Shown here: in pieces, positions 1 through 8,063 of the stretch
Numbering within the stretch: the first letter of the stretch is position 1
Layout: each line of letters opens with the position of its first letter
From: JADJPG01 sp964491875
Lineage (GTDB): Bacteria; Verrucomicrobiota; Verrucomicrobiia; Limisphaerales; JADJPG01
Direction: 5' to 3'
Assembly (NCBI GenBank): GCA_964491875.1
Contig: CAZBIC010000030.1
Location: 1-64,000, forward strand
DNA: 64,000 nt
Translations under genes and position numbers: made by a program
Notes under the pieces: model-generated
The model's database searches: none
Told to the model about the DNA's origin: nothing
The model's input: only the letters and a program-made list of their open reading frames with translations

Positions 1-1575
1 TTCCAGCGCGCTGGGCGGTTGCGCGGTGAATTGCAGCTCAACCTGGCGCGTGATGCGGTAGGCCTCGGCTTTGAAGTTCGTGAACGTCGCGTCGAGGTTG
101 TCGTGGTCCGGATGATGCTTGTGCTTGAACGGATTCGTCGGCGCGTCGGGTTCCAGCACCAGTGTGGCGCGCGCGGTGTTGCCGATGCCGAAGCTGCCGG
201 TCATCGCGAGCACGTTGCTGGTGCCGCCGGCGAAATCGTAATCCACCGTGCTGATGCGGCGGCCGACGGAGACGCCGTCGCGCAACGATGCGCCACGGTA
301 GAGCGGAAGCAGGGAATCATCGGTGAGCAGCACGTAGCGGCCGGGCTTCTCCGACACGGCCCGACCTTGCGCGTCGTTCGTGGTGGTGCCGTTCTGCCAC
401 ATCTGGATCACTTCCTTGAGAAGGAACGGCTTGCCGTTGCCATCGACGTGAACAATGACGCGCATGTCGAATCCGGAACGGGTGGGCGTGAGGCGCGAGG
501 GCTGCGAGGAGTTCACCTCGTTCACATTCGTCAACGTCACGGTGCCCACCCACAAACCGGCGCTGAGCTCCGCGCTGCCGGTCGGCGCGCCGAGATCCAA
601 GCCGCGCCGCGCTGCGGTCAGTTTGCCGGCGGTGACGGAGACGAGGTAACGCGTGCCGATGTCGTCCTTCACTTCGAGCACGGAGCCGTAGTTCGTCCCG
701 GAGAAATCCTTCCGGCGAATGGCGAGAAAGCCGTCGAGTGTCTCGTTCCCTTCCAGCGTGAAACAGTGCGGAGCCGGGAGATTGATCCAGTTCAGGCGAT
801 TGCTGACGAAGGCCTGATAAGACAGGGGAGTCGCCGCGCCGGTGCGGATGTCTTGCAGGCAAATCACGCGCGCGGAGCCGGACTCGTTCTTGTAGTGCTG
901 AATGATTTCGTTGAGCAGCGTGCCGTAGTCGAGCCCGTCACCGGGCTCGAGCGTGAAGCCGAGCGGACCTTGATACGTCGAGGCGCCGTTGCAGAAGGAC
1001 CAATACGCTTCGCCGTGCTTCATCGAGTCGGTCGCGTTTACCAACGTCCACTGGCCGTTGTCGCGCAGCTGATAGATGCGCTGGCCGGAGTGTGCCGCCG
1101 ACGGACCGAAGAACGTGGCGAAGGTCGGGAGTTGCGCCGGATTCACCGGGAAGCCGCGCAGGTTGAAAGAATCCGCCACCCACTTCGCGGCGCGCACGAC
1201 CGGGCGTCCCGTGATGCTCAGAGTGCGCGGGCCGTTGGTGAGTTTGACGAGGTACGCCCGTAGCGCGTTGACGGTATGCAGCTTGGTGAGGAACGCCTCG
1301 GGTCGCGACGCCGGGAAATACGGCAGCCAGCCGGGTTGATTGAACAGTTCCTCGGATTGATCCTGGATGAACTCCACGGTGCTGCCGGGCACGTAGGCCC
1401 AGACGCTCGACACCGGGAGGTTCGCGAAGACTTGGGCGATCTCCGCATTCGTCGGTTCGACTTCGAGCCAGATCGAATTCCAGCCGTTGCGCAGCTGGAA
1501 GGTTTGCGTGACCGTCTGCGCGCTCGCGGAGACGACGAGCAGCGTCAGCAGGAGGAAACGAAGCAGTGTCTTCAT
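1..1575 (-). CDS. Secreted GWN-repeat protein, C-terminus cut by window edge
   Basis: The reading frame is open from an ATG at 1573-1575 to the left edge, so about 525 residues are seen and the C-terminus is missing. The first 20 residues are a classic signal peptide (basic start, LLRFLLLTLLVV core, cleavage after ASA). After it comes the motif FQLRNGWNSIWLEVEP, then FANLPVSSVWAYVPGS. The protein is a paralog of the one at 22468-24243: both share the GWN opening, the phrase LPVxSVWxxxP and, near residue 485-500, the motif NPFKHxxHPDHDNxDxxF. An AGGA about ten bases before the ATG is a modest ribosome site. The gene starts 17 bp after the parvulin gene, so co-transcription is likely. Function is unknown; I infer a secreted or surface beta-rich protein. 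The conserved His/Asp cluster could bind metal, which is a guess. Confidence 0.85.
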   Translation of the reverse strand, partial: MKTLLRFLLLTLLVVSASAQTVTQTFQLRNGWNSIWLEVEPTNAEIAQVFANLPVSSVWAYVPGSTVEFIQDQSEELFNQPGWLPYFPASRPEAFLTKLHTVNALRAYLVKLTNGPRTLSITGRPVVRAAKWVADSFNLRGFPVNPAQLPTFATFFGPSAAHSGQRIYQLRDNGQWTLVNATDSMKHGEAYWSFCNGASTYQGPLGFTLEPGDGLDYGTLLNEIIQHYKNESGSARVICLQDIRTGAATPLSYQAFVSNRLNWINLPAPHCFTLEGNETLDGFLAIRRKDFSGTNYGSVLEVKDDIGTRYLVSVTAGKLTAARRGLDLGAPTGSAELSAGLWVGTVTLTNVNEVNSSQPSRLTPTRSGFDMRVIVHVDGNGKPFLLKEVIQMWQNGTTTNDAQGRAVSEKPGRYVLLTDDSLLPLYRGASLRDGVSVGRRISTVDYDFAGGTSNVLAMTGSFGIGNTARATLVLEPDAPTNPFKHKHHPDHDNLDATFTNFKAEAYRITRQVELQFTAQPPSALE

Positions 1576-1592
1576 AAAAGGGAAATCCTGGT

Positions 1593-2570
1593 TCAAGGAG
1601 TGTCGGACATCGTCACGCCCGGCAGCCGGGGCGGCTGGCTTTTCTGCGTGGGAATCGAAAGCTGTTCGACGCGGGCCTGGTCGATGCGGATGTCGAGCCC
1701 GTGTTTCATGGCCGCGTGGAAGTCGCGTTCCGCCAGCGCGGCTTTGTCGCGGGCGATCTGGTGGCGCAAGAGCTCTTTCACCTCGGCGAGCGGCTTTCGG
1801 GCGGCATCGCGTTTCTCCACGAGCCTCGCGATGAAATAGCCGCGCGACGTTTCGATGACCGGAGCGAAGTCTCCGGCTTTCGCGACCTTCTCCAACGCGT
1901 CCACCAGCGCGGGTTCCACGGTCGCCGCACCGCGCGAGAACCAGCCGAGATCGCCACCCTTGTAGCGTGTGACTTGATAGTCGGAGTGCCGGACGCACAG
2001 TTGCGCGAACGCTTGAGCGTCGCCGGCGCGGGCTTCGGCGAGGATGGATTCAGCGCGTCGCCGCGCTTCCGCCTTCTTTTCAGCGGAGGCGTTCGCCGGT
2101 TGCGCGATGAACAACATGGCGCCGCGCATTGACGCAGGCTGAACAAAGCGGTCGCCGCTCGATTCGTAGGCGGTCTGAATTTCCTGCTCGCTGACGACGG
2201 GCGTGGCGTTCGTGAAACGCTGTTCCCGGAACTGCGCGATGATCACGTTCTTGATGCGCGACTGCATCTCGGGCGATTGGTCGAACCCGCTGGCCTTTGC
2301 CTGGGCGAAAATCGCCTCCTGTCGGACGAGGCGTTCGAGGGTTTCGAGCTTTTGTTCCAGCGTGACGGCTTCCGCGGGAGTGGCACCGAAGCGGCGTCGC
2401 AATTCGCTGCGCAGAGTTTCCTCCGCGATTTCCTGACCGCCGATGGTCGCCACCGCCGTCGCGGGAAACGCAGACAAAACGACAGTATCCTTCTCCGCGT
2501 TGCGCCGGCACGAAAGCGTGCTGGCGGCGACGAAGAACATAGCTATGCAGACCATCAAATTCGATCTCAT
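1593..2570 (-). CDS. Parvulin-type peptidyl-prolyl isomerase (SurA/PpiC-like), exported
   Basis: A 325-residue protein. The start chosen is the internal ATG at 2570 because it puts a hydrophobic export segment (residues 5-19) at the N-terminus, ending in a Cys (TLSC) that could be a lipidation site although the lipobox is imperfect. A SurA-like helical region (residues 40-150) is followed by a parvulin domain at about 160-280 with the family signature GGDLGWFSRG and a terminal ETSRGYFIARL strand. The usual His of the GYH motif is Phe here, so catalytic strength is uncertain. The gene lies between a WD40 kinase and a secreted protein, which fits a periplasmic chaperone for large exported clients (inference). 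An upstream in-frame start at 2618 is possible but would bury the signal sequence. Confidence 0.85.
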   Translation of the reverse strand: MRSNLMVCIAMFFVAASTLSCRRNAEKDTVVLSAFPATAVATIGGQEIAEETLRSELRRRFGATPAEAVTLEQKLETLERLVRQEAIFAQAKASGFDQSPEMQSRIKNVIIAQFREQRFTNATPVVSEQEIQTAYESSGDRFVQPASMRGAMLFIAQPANASAEKKAEARRRAESILAEARAGDAQAFAQLCVRHSDYQVTRYKGGDLGWFSRGAATVEPALVDALEKVAKAGDFAPVIETSRGYFIARLVEKRDAARKPLAEVKELLRHQIARDKAALAERDFHAAMKHGLDIRIDQARVEQLSIPTQKSQPPRLPGVTMSDTP

Positions 2571-2667
2571 TCCGGCAATCACTCCTTCAATGCGCGAACG
2601 AGGACAGAAAAGGGCCACGTGGGAGGAAGTTATTTTTGGGCGAGTGATTGGGACGGCGAATCAGGCG

Positions 2668-2683
2668 TAGAACGAACGTTCTA
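2668..2683. promoter_or_regulatory. Short perfect dyad, operator-like
   Basis: TAGAACG and CGTTCTA form a 7-bp inverted repeat separated by AA. It sits in the 156-bp gap between the kinase stop and the parvulin start. Two small hairpins lie beside it (GGAAG/CTTCC near 2689-2702 and GGGTT/AACCC at 2708-2721), none followed by a T tract. The site could be an operator or part of an attenuating structure; nothing shows which. Confidence 0.25.
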
Positions 2684-2726
2684 GCGTGGAAGGACGCTTC
2701 CGGAGGTGGGTTGAAGAACCCCGAAA

Positions 2727-5700
2727 CTACGGTCGTGGACGGAAGGCCTGCCAGCGTTCCTGCAATTCGGCGACGGACAGCGGGGCCATGCCGAGACCGA
2801 GACGAAGTTTGTGCGCGGAGAGCAGTTCAGCCTCGCGCTGGAGTTCGTGCAGCGGCTCTGTCGTCGGCGAAACGTCCCAGACGCGGGCGGTTCCGTCCGG
2901 GCTGTAGGTGATCACTTCGCGGCCGTCCGGGCTCCATTCACCGGCGCTGACCTGATGGTTATGAATGAGCGGCGGCGTGATCGCTTCGCCGGAGGCGGCA
3001 TCCCAAACGCGAGCTGTTTTGTCCATCGAAACGGTGAGCAGCAGTCGGCTGTCGGGACTAAAGCTGGCGTGCCAGATGTAAGAGGCGTGGCGCAACGGAG
3101 GCGTGGTGGCGAGACCGGTGACCGCATCCCAAACCACGGCGGTCGTGTCTTCGCTGCCGGTGACGATGAATCGCCCGTCCGGACTGTAGGCCGCGAACAA
3201 CACACCATCGCGATGGGCCAACGGCGGACCGACGGATTCGCCGGTCTCCGCGTTCCAGACGCGTGCTTCGCGGGACAACTGGGAGATGTCTGACGGCGCC
3301 GTGACCACGCGTTTCCCATCCGGGCTGAACGACGCCCAATATACATCGCAGACGTGTTTCATCGGCTGACCGACGCGTTTGCCTGTCGCAGCGTCCCACA
3401 CTTGCGCGCTGTGATCGCGACTGGCGGTGACCAAGCGTTTGCCGTCGCGACTGAACTCCGCGGTCCGCACCGGTCCTCGATGACGCATTAGCGGAGCCAG
3501 CAGTTTTCCGCAGGACGAATCCCAGATTCCCGCGCTGCCGTCAGTGCTGGCCGTCAACAATCGCGTCCCATCCGCGCTGAACTCCAAACTCGCGATGACG
3601 TTGGTGTGCGCTCGAAACGAATGGACGATGGTGGCCGTGAGGCCGTCGAGAACGGTGACGGCGCCGTTGGTGGAGCCGATGGCAATCTGGCGGCCGCTCG
3701 GGCTGAATCGGCCGACAGAGGTGGCGACCGCGATCTGGTTCGATGCCAGCAGCGCGCCGGTGGAACGATCCCAAATGTTGACCCAGCCATTTCGTCCGGC
3801 GGTGGCGATACGATTGCCGTCCTGGCTGTAGGCTGCGAACGTCACGCGCCCATCATGACGGAAAATGTGCCGTGCCACCGAGGCGGCTTCGAGGTCCCAG
3901 ACGCGAACGGATTCATCCTGGCCCCCGGTCAGCAGCCATTTGCTGTCCGGGCTGAACGCCGCGACGGCCACGTAGCCGGCGTGATGCAGCCCCGGGGATG
4001 CCGGTGAACCGTTCTGCGGATTCCAAATCCGGGCCGTGCCGTCCCAGCTCGCGGTGGCGAACTTCTTTCCATCCGGGCTGAAGATCGATCGTCCCACACC
4101 GCGCGCGTGGCGCATCGCGTCGCCAGTCGGCAGACCGGTGGCGACATCGTAAATGCGGGCGAGACCCTCCCAGCTGGCGGCCCCGATCCATTTCCCGTCC
4201 GGGCTGAGCTGACAATCGAAGATGTCACCGAGCGGTGAATGAAGCGACATCAGTTGCCGGCCCGTAGCGAACTCCCACACGCCGAGGCCGCATGGCTGGG
4301 AGCCGAACGTGGCGCCAAACACGCTACCATCGCGGGACATCCAGAGCCGGTGGATGGTCCCGGGGAAAGTCATGGGCGAACCGAGCGGCTCTCCCGAGGA
4401 CAGCTCCCAACGGTAAAGCGTGTAGTCCCGCTGAAGCGCCAGAGCGCGTTTTCCGTCGCCGGAAACTCGCGTCTCCAAGTAGGGCCCTTTGGAACCGGAG
4501 AGCCGGGTTCCGTTGGTGTTCCAATACCGATCGTGAACGACCAGTCCCTCGGGAGATTCCACGAGCGAAAGGTCATGAGGAATCCCGCCCGGAAGCGCCG
4601 GGATATCACGGATTCCGGGGACCGCAGATTCGCTGGAGACGGTGCGTTGAAAAAGTTCTGAGCTATGCGGAACGAGGCTTTCCAACGTGATACCGCTTTC
4701 GAAATCCCACACGCTGCCGCGTCCGTCGTCACGCATGGCCACGACCCGCTGGCTGTCCGCCGTGAACGCCGCCTGCGCCACGAACCGGCCCATGAAACCG
4801 ATGTGCGCGAGCCGGGGGATGAAGCGTCGCGTCGCAGCGATGCGTCGACGGTGAATGTCTTCCCGCGCCGCGTCGCCTTGCTCCAATCGCATCGCCTCCA
4901 CGAACCACAACAACGCCGCTGCGTGATCGCCATTCGCGATGAGCTTGTTGCCGCTGCTGACATTCAGCAGCACCAACTGACGGCGGGACTCCTCTGTCTT
5001 CGCTTGGGCGATCTCGCGCGCTTCATCAGCATCGCGGCGCAGTTCCGATTGGGTGTGCTCGGCGTAGACGGCGCGTTGGCGCGCCTCGCGTTCGCGGAAG
5101 AACATTACCGTGGCAATGCCAAGGCCGACCACGAGCGCGAGTGCCGCGGCGAAGGCCGAGAAGAAGAACGTGCGATTGCGGCGGACGAGTTTTTGGAAGG
5201 CATCCCACCCACTGGGCGGACGCGCGCCGACTGGTTCGTTGTCGAGATGCCGCCGTAAATCGACGGCGAGCGCGCCGGCGCTTTCGTAACGGCGCGCGCG
5301 ATCTTTCTCGAGCGCCTTGAGCACAATCCAGTCGAGGTCGCCCCGCACGGAAGAGATCAGCCGCGGCGGCTCCGTAGCGCGGAATCCGGCGACGATGGAT
5401 TGTTCGCCCACGGGCAGCTGGCGCAGTCGCGTCGAAGGCTTGGCCGGATCGGTTTCGCAGATGGTTCGCCGCAAGGAATCGATGCCCGCCCGGAGCAGCT
5501 CCTCACCGTCGAACGGCGGTCGGCCAGTGAGTAATTCGTAGAGCAACACGCCGATCGAATAGATGTCGCTGCGAGTGTCGATGTCCACGCCGCCCATGCG
5601 CGCCTGTTCCGGGCTCATGTAGGCGGGCGTGCCGAGAAACAACTCGGCGTGCGTGAAGATGGTCTTGTCCGTGAGCTGGAGATCTGTCGTGGCTTTGGCG

Positions 5701-6374
5701 ATACCGAAGTCGATCACCTTCGGCACCGGCACGCCATCGTGCTGGCTGACGAGGATGTTCGAGGGCTTGAGGTCGCGGTGGATGACGCCCTTCTGATGCG
5801 CGTGCTGAACCGCGTGGCAAACCCGGATGAACAGCTCCAGCCGTTCCGTGGTGGAGAGATTGTTTCGATCGCAGAATTCGGTGATGCGAATGCCTTCCAC
5901 CAGCTCCATCACGAAGTACGGCCGGCCGGAATCCGTCGCGCCGGAGTCGAGCACCTTCGCGATGTTCGGATGCTCCATCATCGCCAGCGCCTGACGCTCC
6001 GCCTCGAAACGCGCGATGACGGATCGCGTGTCCATGCCGAGCTTGATGACTTTCAGCGCCACCTTGCGCTTCACCGGCTCTTGTTGCTCGGCGCGATAGA
6101 CCACGCCGCAGCCACCTTCGCCAATCTTCTCGAGGACGCGATAGCGCCCGATAATTTCCGTCGAACCCGCCGTTGCCTTCGGCGAACTCGATTCCCCCAC
6201 GCCCCACATGAAACCTCCGGCGGTATCGTGCGCGCGCAGGAGCCCTTCCACCCGCCGACGCAGCGTGTCGTCTCCGGCGCATGCCTGCGCGACGAACTGA
6301 GCGCGCGTGGCCGCATCGAGCAGCTCGGATGCTTCGTCAAAAATCTGTCGGACAGTTTTGGTCGGTTTATCCAT
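2727..6374 (-). CDS. Membrane Ser/Thr protein kinase with C-terminal WD40 propellers
   Basis: A 1215-residue one-pass membrane kinase. A short N-terminal helical segment of the type seen before such kinases (residues 1-55) precedes the kinase domain (about 75-385): glycine loop GEGGCG at 85-90, VALKV lysine 108, helix-C Glu 126, HRDLKPSN at 199-206, DFG at 222-224 and SPE in place of APE near 254-256. A transmembrane helix lies at about 402-426 and a charged coiled stretch at 427-470. From about 520 to 1190 there are many WD40 repeats (recurring FSPDGK...A...WD phrases), probably two seven-bladed propellers. The propellers would lie outside the cytoplasm and bind a ligand or partner (inference). 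The gene follows its own ECF sigma gene by 96 bp, a pairing common in Planctomycetes and Verrucomicrobia. Confidence 0.95.
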   Translation of the reverse strand: MDKPTKTVRQIFDEASELLDAATRAQFVAQACAGDDTLRRRVEGLLRAHDTAGGFMWGVGESSSPKATAGSTEIIGRYRVLEKIGEGGCGVVYRAEQQEPVKRKVALKVIKLGMDTRSVIARFEAERQALAMMEHPNIAKVLDSGATDSGRPYFVMELVEGIRITEFCDRNNLSTTERLELFIRVCHAVQHAHQKGVIHRDLKPSNILVSQHDGVPVPKVIDFGIAKATTDLQLTDKTIFTHAELFLGTPAYMSPEQARMGGVDIDTRSDIYSIGVLLYELLTGRPPFDGEELLRAGIDSLRRTICETDPAKPSTRLRQLPVGEQSIVAGFRATEPPRLISSVRGDLDWIVLKALEKDRARRYESAGALAVDLRRHLDNEPVGARPPSGWDAFQKLVRRNRTFFFSAFAAALALVVGLGIATVMFFREREARQRAVYAEHTQSELRRDADEAREIAQAKTEESRRQLVLLNVSSGNKLIANGDHAAALLWFVEAMRLEQGDAAREDIHRRRIAATRRFIPRLAHIGFMGRFVAQAAFTADSQRVVAMRDDGRGSVWDFESGITLESLVPHSSELFQRTVSSESAVPGIRDIPALPGGIPHDLSLVESPEGLVVHDRYWNTNGTRLSGSKGPYLETRVSGDGKRALALQRDYTLYRWELSSGEPLGSPMTFPGTIHRLWMSRDGSVFGATFGSQPCGLGVWEFATGRQLMSLHSPLGDIFDCQLSPDGKWIGAASWEGLARIYDVATGLPTGDAMRHARGVGRSIFSPDGKKFATASWDGTARIWNPQNGSPASPGLHHAGYVAVAAFSPDSKWLLTGGQDESVRVWDLEAASVARHIFRHDGRVTFAAYSQDGNRIATAGRNGWVNIWDRSTGALLASNQIAVATSVGRFSPSGRQIAIGSTNGAVTVLDGLTATIVHSFRAHTNVIASLEFSADGTRLLTASTDGSAGIWDSSCGKLLAPLMRHRGPVRTAEFSRDGKRLVTASRDHSAQVWDAATGKRVGQPMKHVCDVYWASFSPDGKRVVTAPSDISQLSREARVWNAETGESVGPPLAHRDGVLFAAYSPDGRFIVTGSEDTTAVVWDAVTGLATTPPLRHASYIWHASFSPDSRLLLTVSMDKTARVWDAASGEAITPPLIHNHQVSAGEWSPDGREVITYSPDGTARVWDVSPTTEPLHELQREAELLSAHKLRLGLGMAPLSVAELQERWQAFRPRP

Positions 6375-6470
6375 CAGTGTTGCCGCCGGCCGAAATTCAA
6401 TCCGCCGTGGTCACGTCACAATATGCGAAATCTCGTGGGAAAAGGGGCCAGCCTGCGTCTCGATCGATCA

Positions 6471-7037
6471 TCATCCCGCTTCACTCGCGCGGCGGATCTC
6501 GTCGTAGAGCCAGGCGCGGGCAAAGGTCCAGTGCCGCTTGGCCGTACGCACGGAAACGCCGAGCGCCGCGGCTGCTTCCTCGTTGGTCATGCCGGCGAAG
6601 AATCGAAGATTCACCAGTTCCGCAGACTGCGGATCCTCTCGCGCCAGCTTGTCGAGCGCGTCGTTCACAAGAAGCAGCGTTTCGTCGCTGGCGTGAATCG
6701 CGATATCGGCATGTTCGAGATCAAGCCGTTCAAAGCCCGCGCCGCGCTTGGCGGTCTGTTTCCGCCGCGCACGTTCGATGAGAATGCGGCGCATCGCTTC
6801 CGCGGCGGCGGCGAAGAAATGGCCACGTCCGTCGAATCGAGGATTCTCGCTTCCGACCAATCGCATCCACGCCTCATGCACAAGCGCGGTCGGTTGCAGG
6901 GTGTGGCCAGCCTGCTCGGAAGCCATCTTGCTAGCCGCCAGCTGACGAAGCTCGCGATAAACCAGCGGGAACAACTCGTCGGCAGCTTTTGGATCGCCGG
7001 AACTGACGGAGTTCAGAATTCGCGTGGCTTCGGACAT
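6471..7037 (-). CDS. ECF-type RNA polymerase sigma factor (kinase-linked type)
   Basis: 188 residues from the ATG at 7037; an in-frame GTG nine codons upstream is less likely. Sigma region 2 (about residues 10-95) contains the phrase AGHTLQPTALVHEAWMRL and the FDGRGHFFAAAAEAMRRIL segment typical of the 'Sigma70_ECF' group. Region 4 (130-185) carries a helix-turn-helix, MTNEEAAAALGVSVRTAKRH. No anti-sigma gene is adjacent. The group is usually found next to Ser/Thr kinases, as here, and phosphorylation by the partner kinase is a likely control route (family knowledge, not visible in sequence). It should direct transcription of the module from 6374 downwards or of its own promoter. Confidence 0.93.
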   Translation of the reverse strand: MSEATRILNSVSSGDPKAADELFPLVYRELRQLAASKMASEQAGHTLQPTALVHEAWMRLVGSENPRFDGRGHFFAAAAEAMRRILIERARRKQTAKRGAGFERLDLEHADIAIHASDETLLLVNDALDKLAREDPQSAELVNLRFFAGMTNEEAAAALGVSVRTAKRHWTFARAWLYDEIRRASEAG

Positions 7038-7185
7038 TTTGCTTGGGTAAAGCCGCGCCACCATCCCTTGCGGGATGAACTACGAGGCATTCCGCATTTT
7101 GCAGATTTGCCCGCGGTTGTCCATCCTCCGGAATCAATTGGACACCACCCGAAACTCCATCGCTCCGCAGTCCGCGCCGCGGCAA

Positions 7186-7986
7186 TTACTCACCGAATTC
7201 CAGATAACCGAATCGTGAGGGTTGATGAAACCCAGGCAGGCGGGTGGGCGACCAGCTCAGCAATTCAGCCTCCTGCCCTTTGGTGCGATTGAAGCGATAA
7301 AAATTTCCACGCCACACCATCCGGGGCTTCGGCGCGGCTTCACCCAGGTCCGAGAACGGGATCATCACCTCCACCGTCCAACGCTTGTCCTTGTCAGCGG
7401 ATTGATTCGCGGTGCCCTCGAGCACGACAGCACTCTTCATCCCTTTCGCCGTGTAGCTCCACTCGCCTGAGAACGACTTCGAAAGGCCCGCCTGGTCCAG
7501 ATCGTTCCTGATGATCGCATCGAACACTCCGCCGAGTGGATTCCACTGGAGCTCGAAATAGCGTTCGAGCTTGCCCGAGGTGATGAAAAACTCAGCTACT
7601 TCCTCCTCCCAGAACTTGCTGTCCCGCGCGGTGAACGTCGCCTGCACGTCGGAGTCCGTACAGCTCCAGCCGAGGTAAAGAGCCTCGTCATCGTACCAAA
7701 CCCGGACCGAAGTGCCCTCGCGCTCTGCGGCTTTCGATTCGTTCAAAACAAAGGGCGCGAGATTCGCCGCCTTTGTCCAAACCGCCTCGTTCAACTTACC
7801 GTCAACGGTCACGACACTCTTCAATTTGGGAATAACAACACGCCGGGGCGCCTCCGCGCCAACGGCGGAATCGGCCGCACTGATGAGATGAAACGGGACA
7901 CCGATGCCGAGAAAAACTGCTGCCACCAGAAAGCGAAGTGCCCGAACCGAATTCCCCGCCACCTTGGATGCGTTTAGTGATTTCAT
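7186..7986 (-). CDS. Exported CBM9-like carbohydrate-binding domain protein
   Basis: 266 residues with an N-terminal export signal (residues 15-42). The rest is one CBM9-type domain: it opens with VTVDGKLNEAVW, continues with VRVWYDDEALYLGWSCTDSD and has the paired FWEEEVAEFFI and ELQWNPLGGVFDA strands that mark this fold. In xylanases such domains bind sugar ends; in Verrucomicrobia they also stand alone. No catalytic domain is present. It lies 77 bp after the RHS gene on the same strand and may be the last gene of that operon, or its own unit. Its role in the cluster is unknown; binding of a glycan receptor or of the cell's own surface is a guess. Confidence 0.85.
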   Translation of the reverse strand: MKSLNASKVAGNSVRALRFLVAAVFLGIGVPFHLISAADSAVGAEAPRRVVIPKLKSVVTVDGKLNEAVWTKAANLAPFVLNESKAAEREGTSVRVWYDDEALYLGWSCTDSDVQATFTARDSKFWEEEVAEFFITSGKLERYFELQWNPLGGVFDAIIRNDLDQAGLSKSFSGEWSYTAKGMKSAVVLEGTANQSADKDKRWTVEVMIPFSDLGEAAPKPRMVWRGNFYRFNRTKGQEAELLSWSPTRLPGFHQPSRFGYLEFGE

Positions 7987-8063
7987 GCGTCGATGCTAGC
8001 CCACGGCCATCGCAAGGCAAGCCAGACACCGAAACCTTCCTCTGCGCGATATCCTCCCGCAGG

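Noticed and set aside
5649..7292. Long open frame on the plus strand (547 codons)
   Set aside because: It lies antisense to the kinase and sigma genes, is rich in Arg and His, and has no family motif; it mirrors the GC bias of the real genes.
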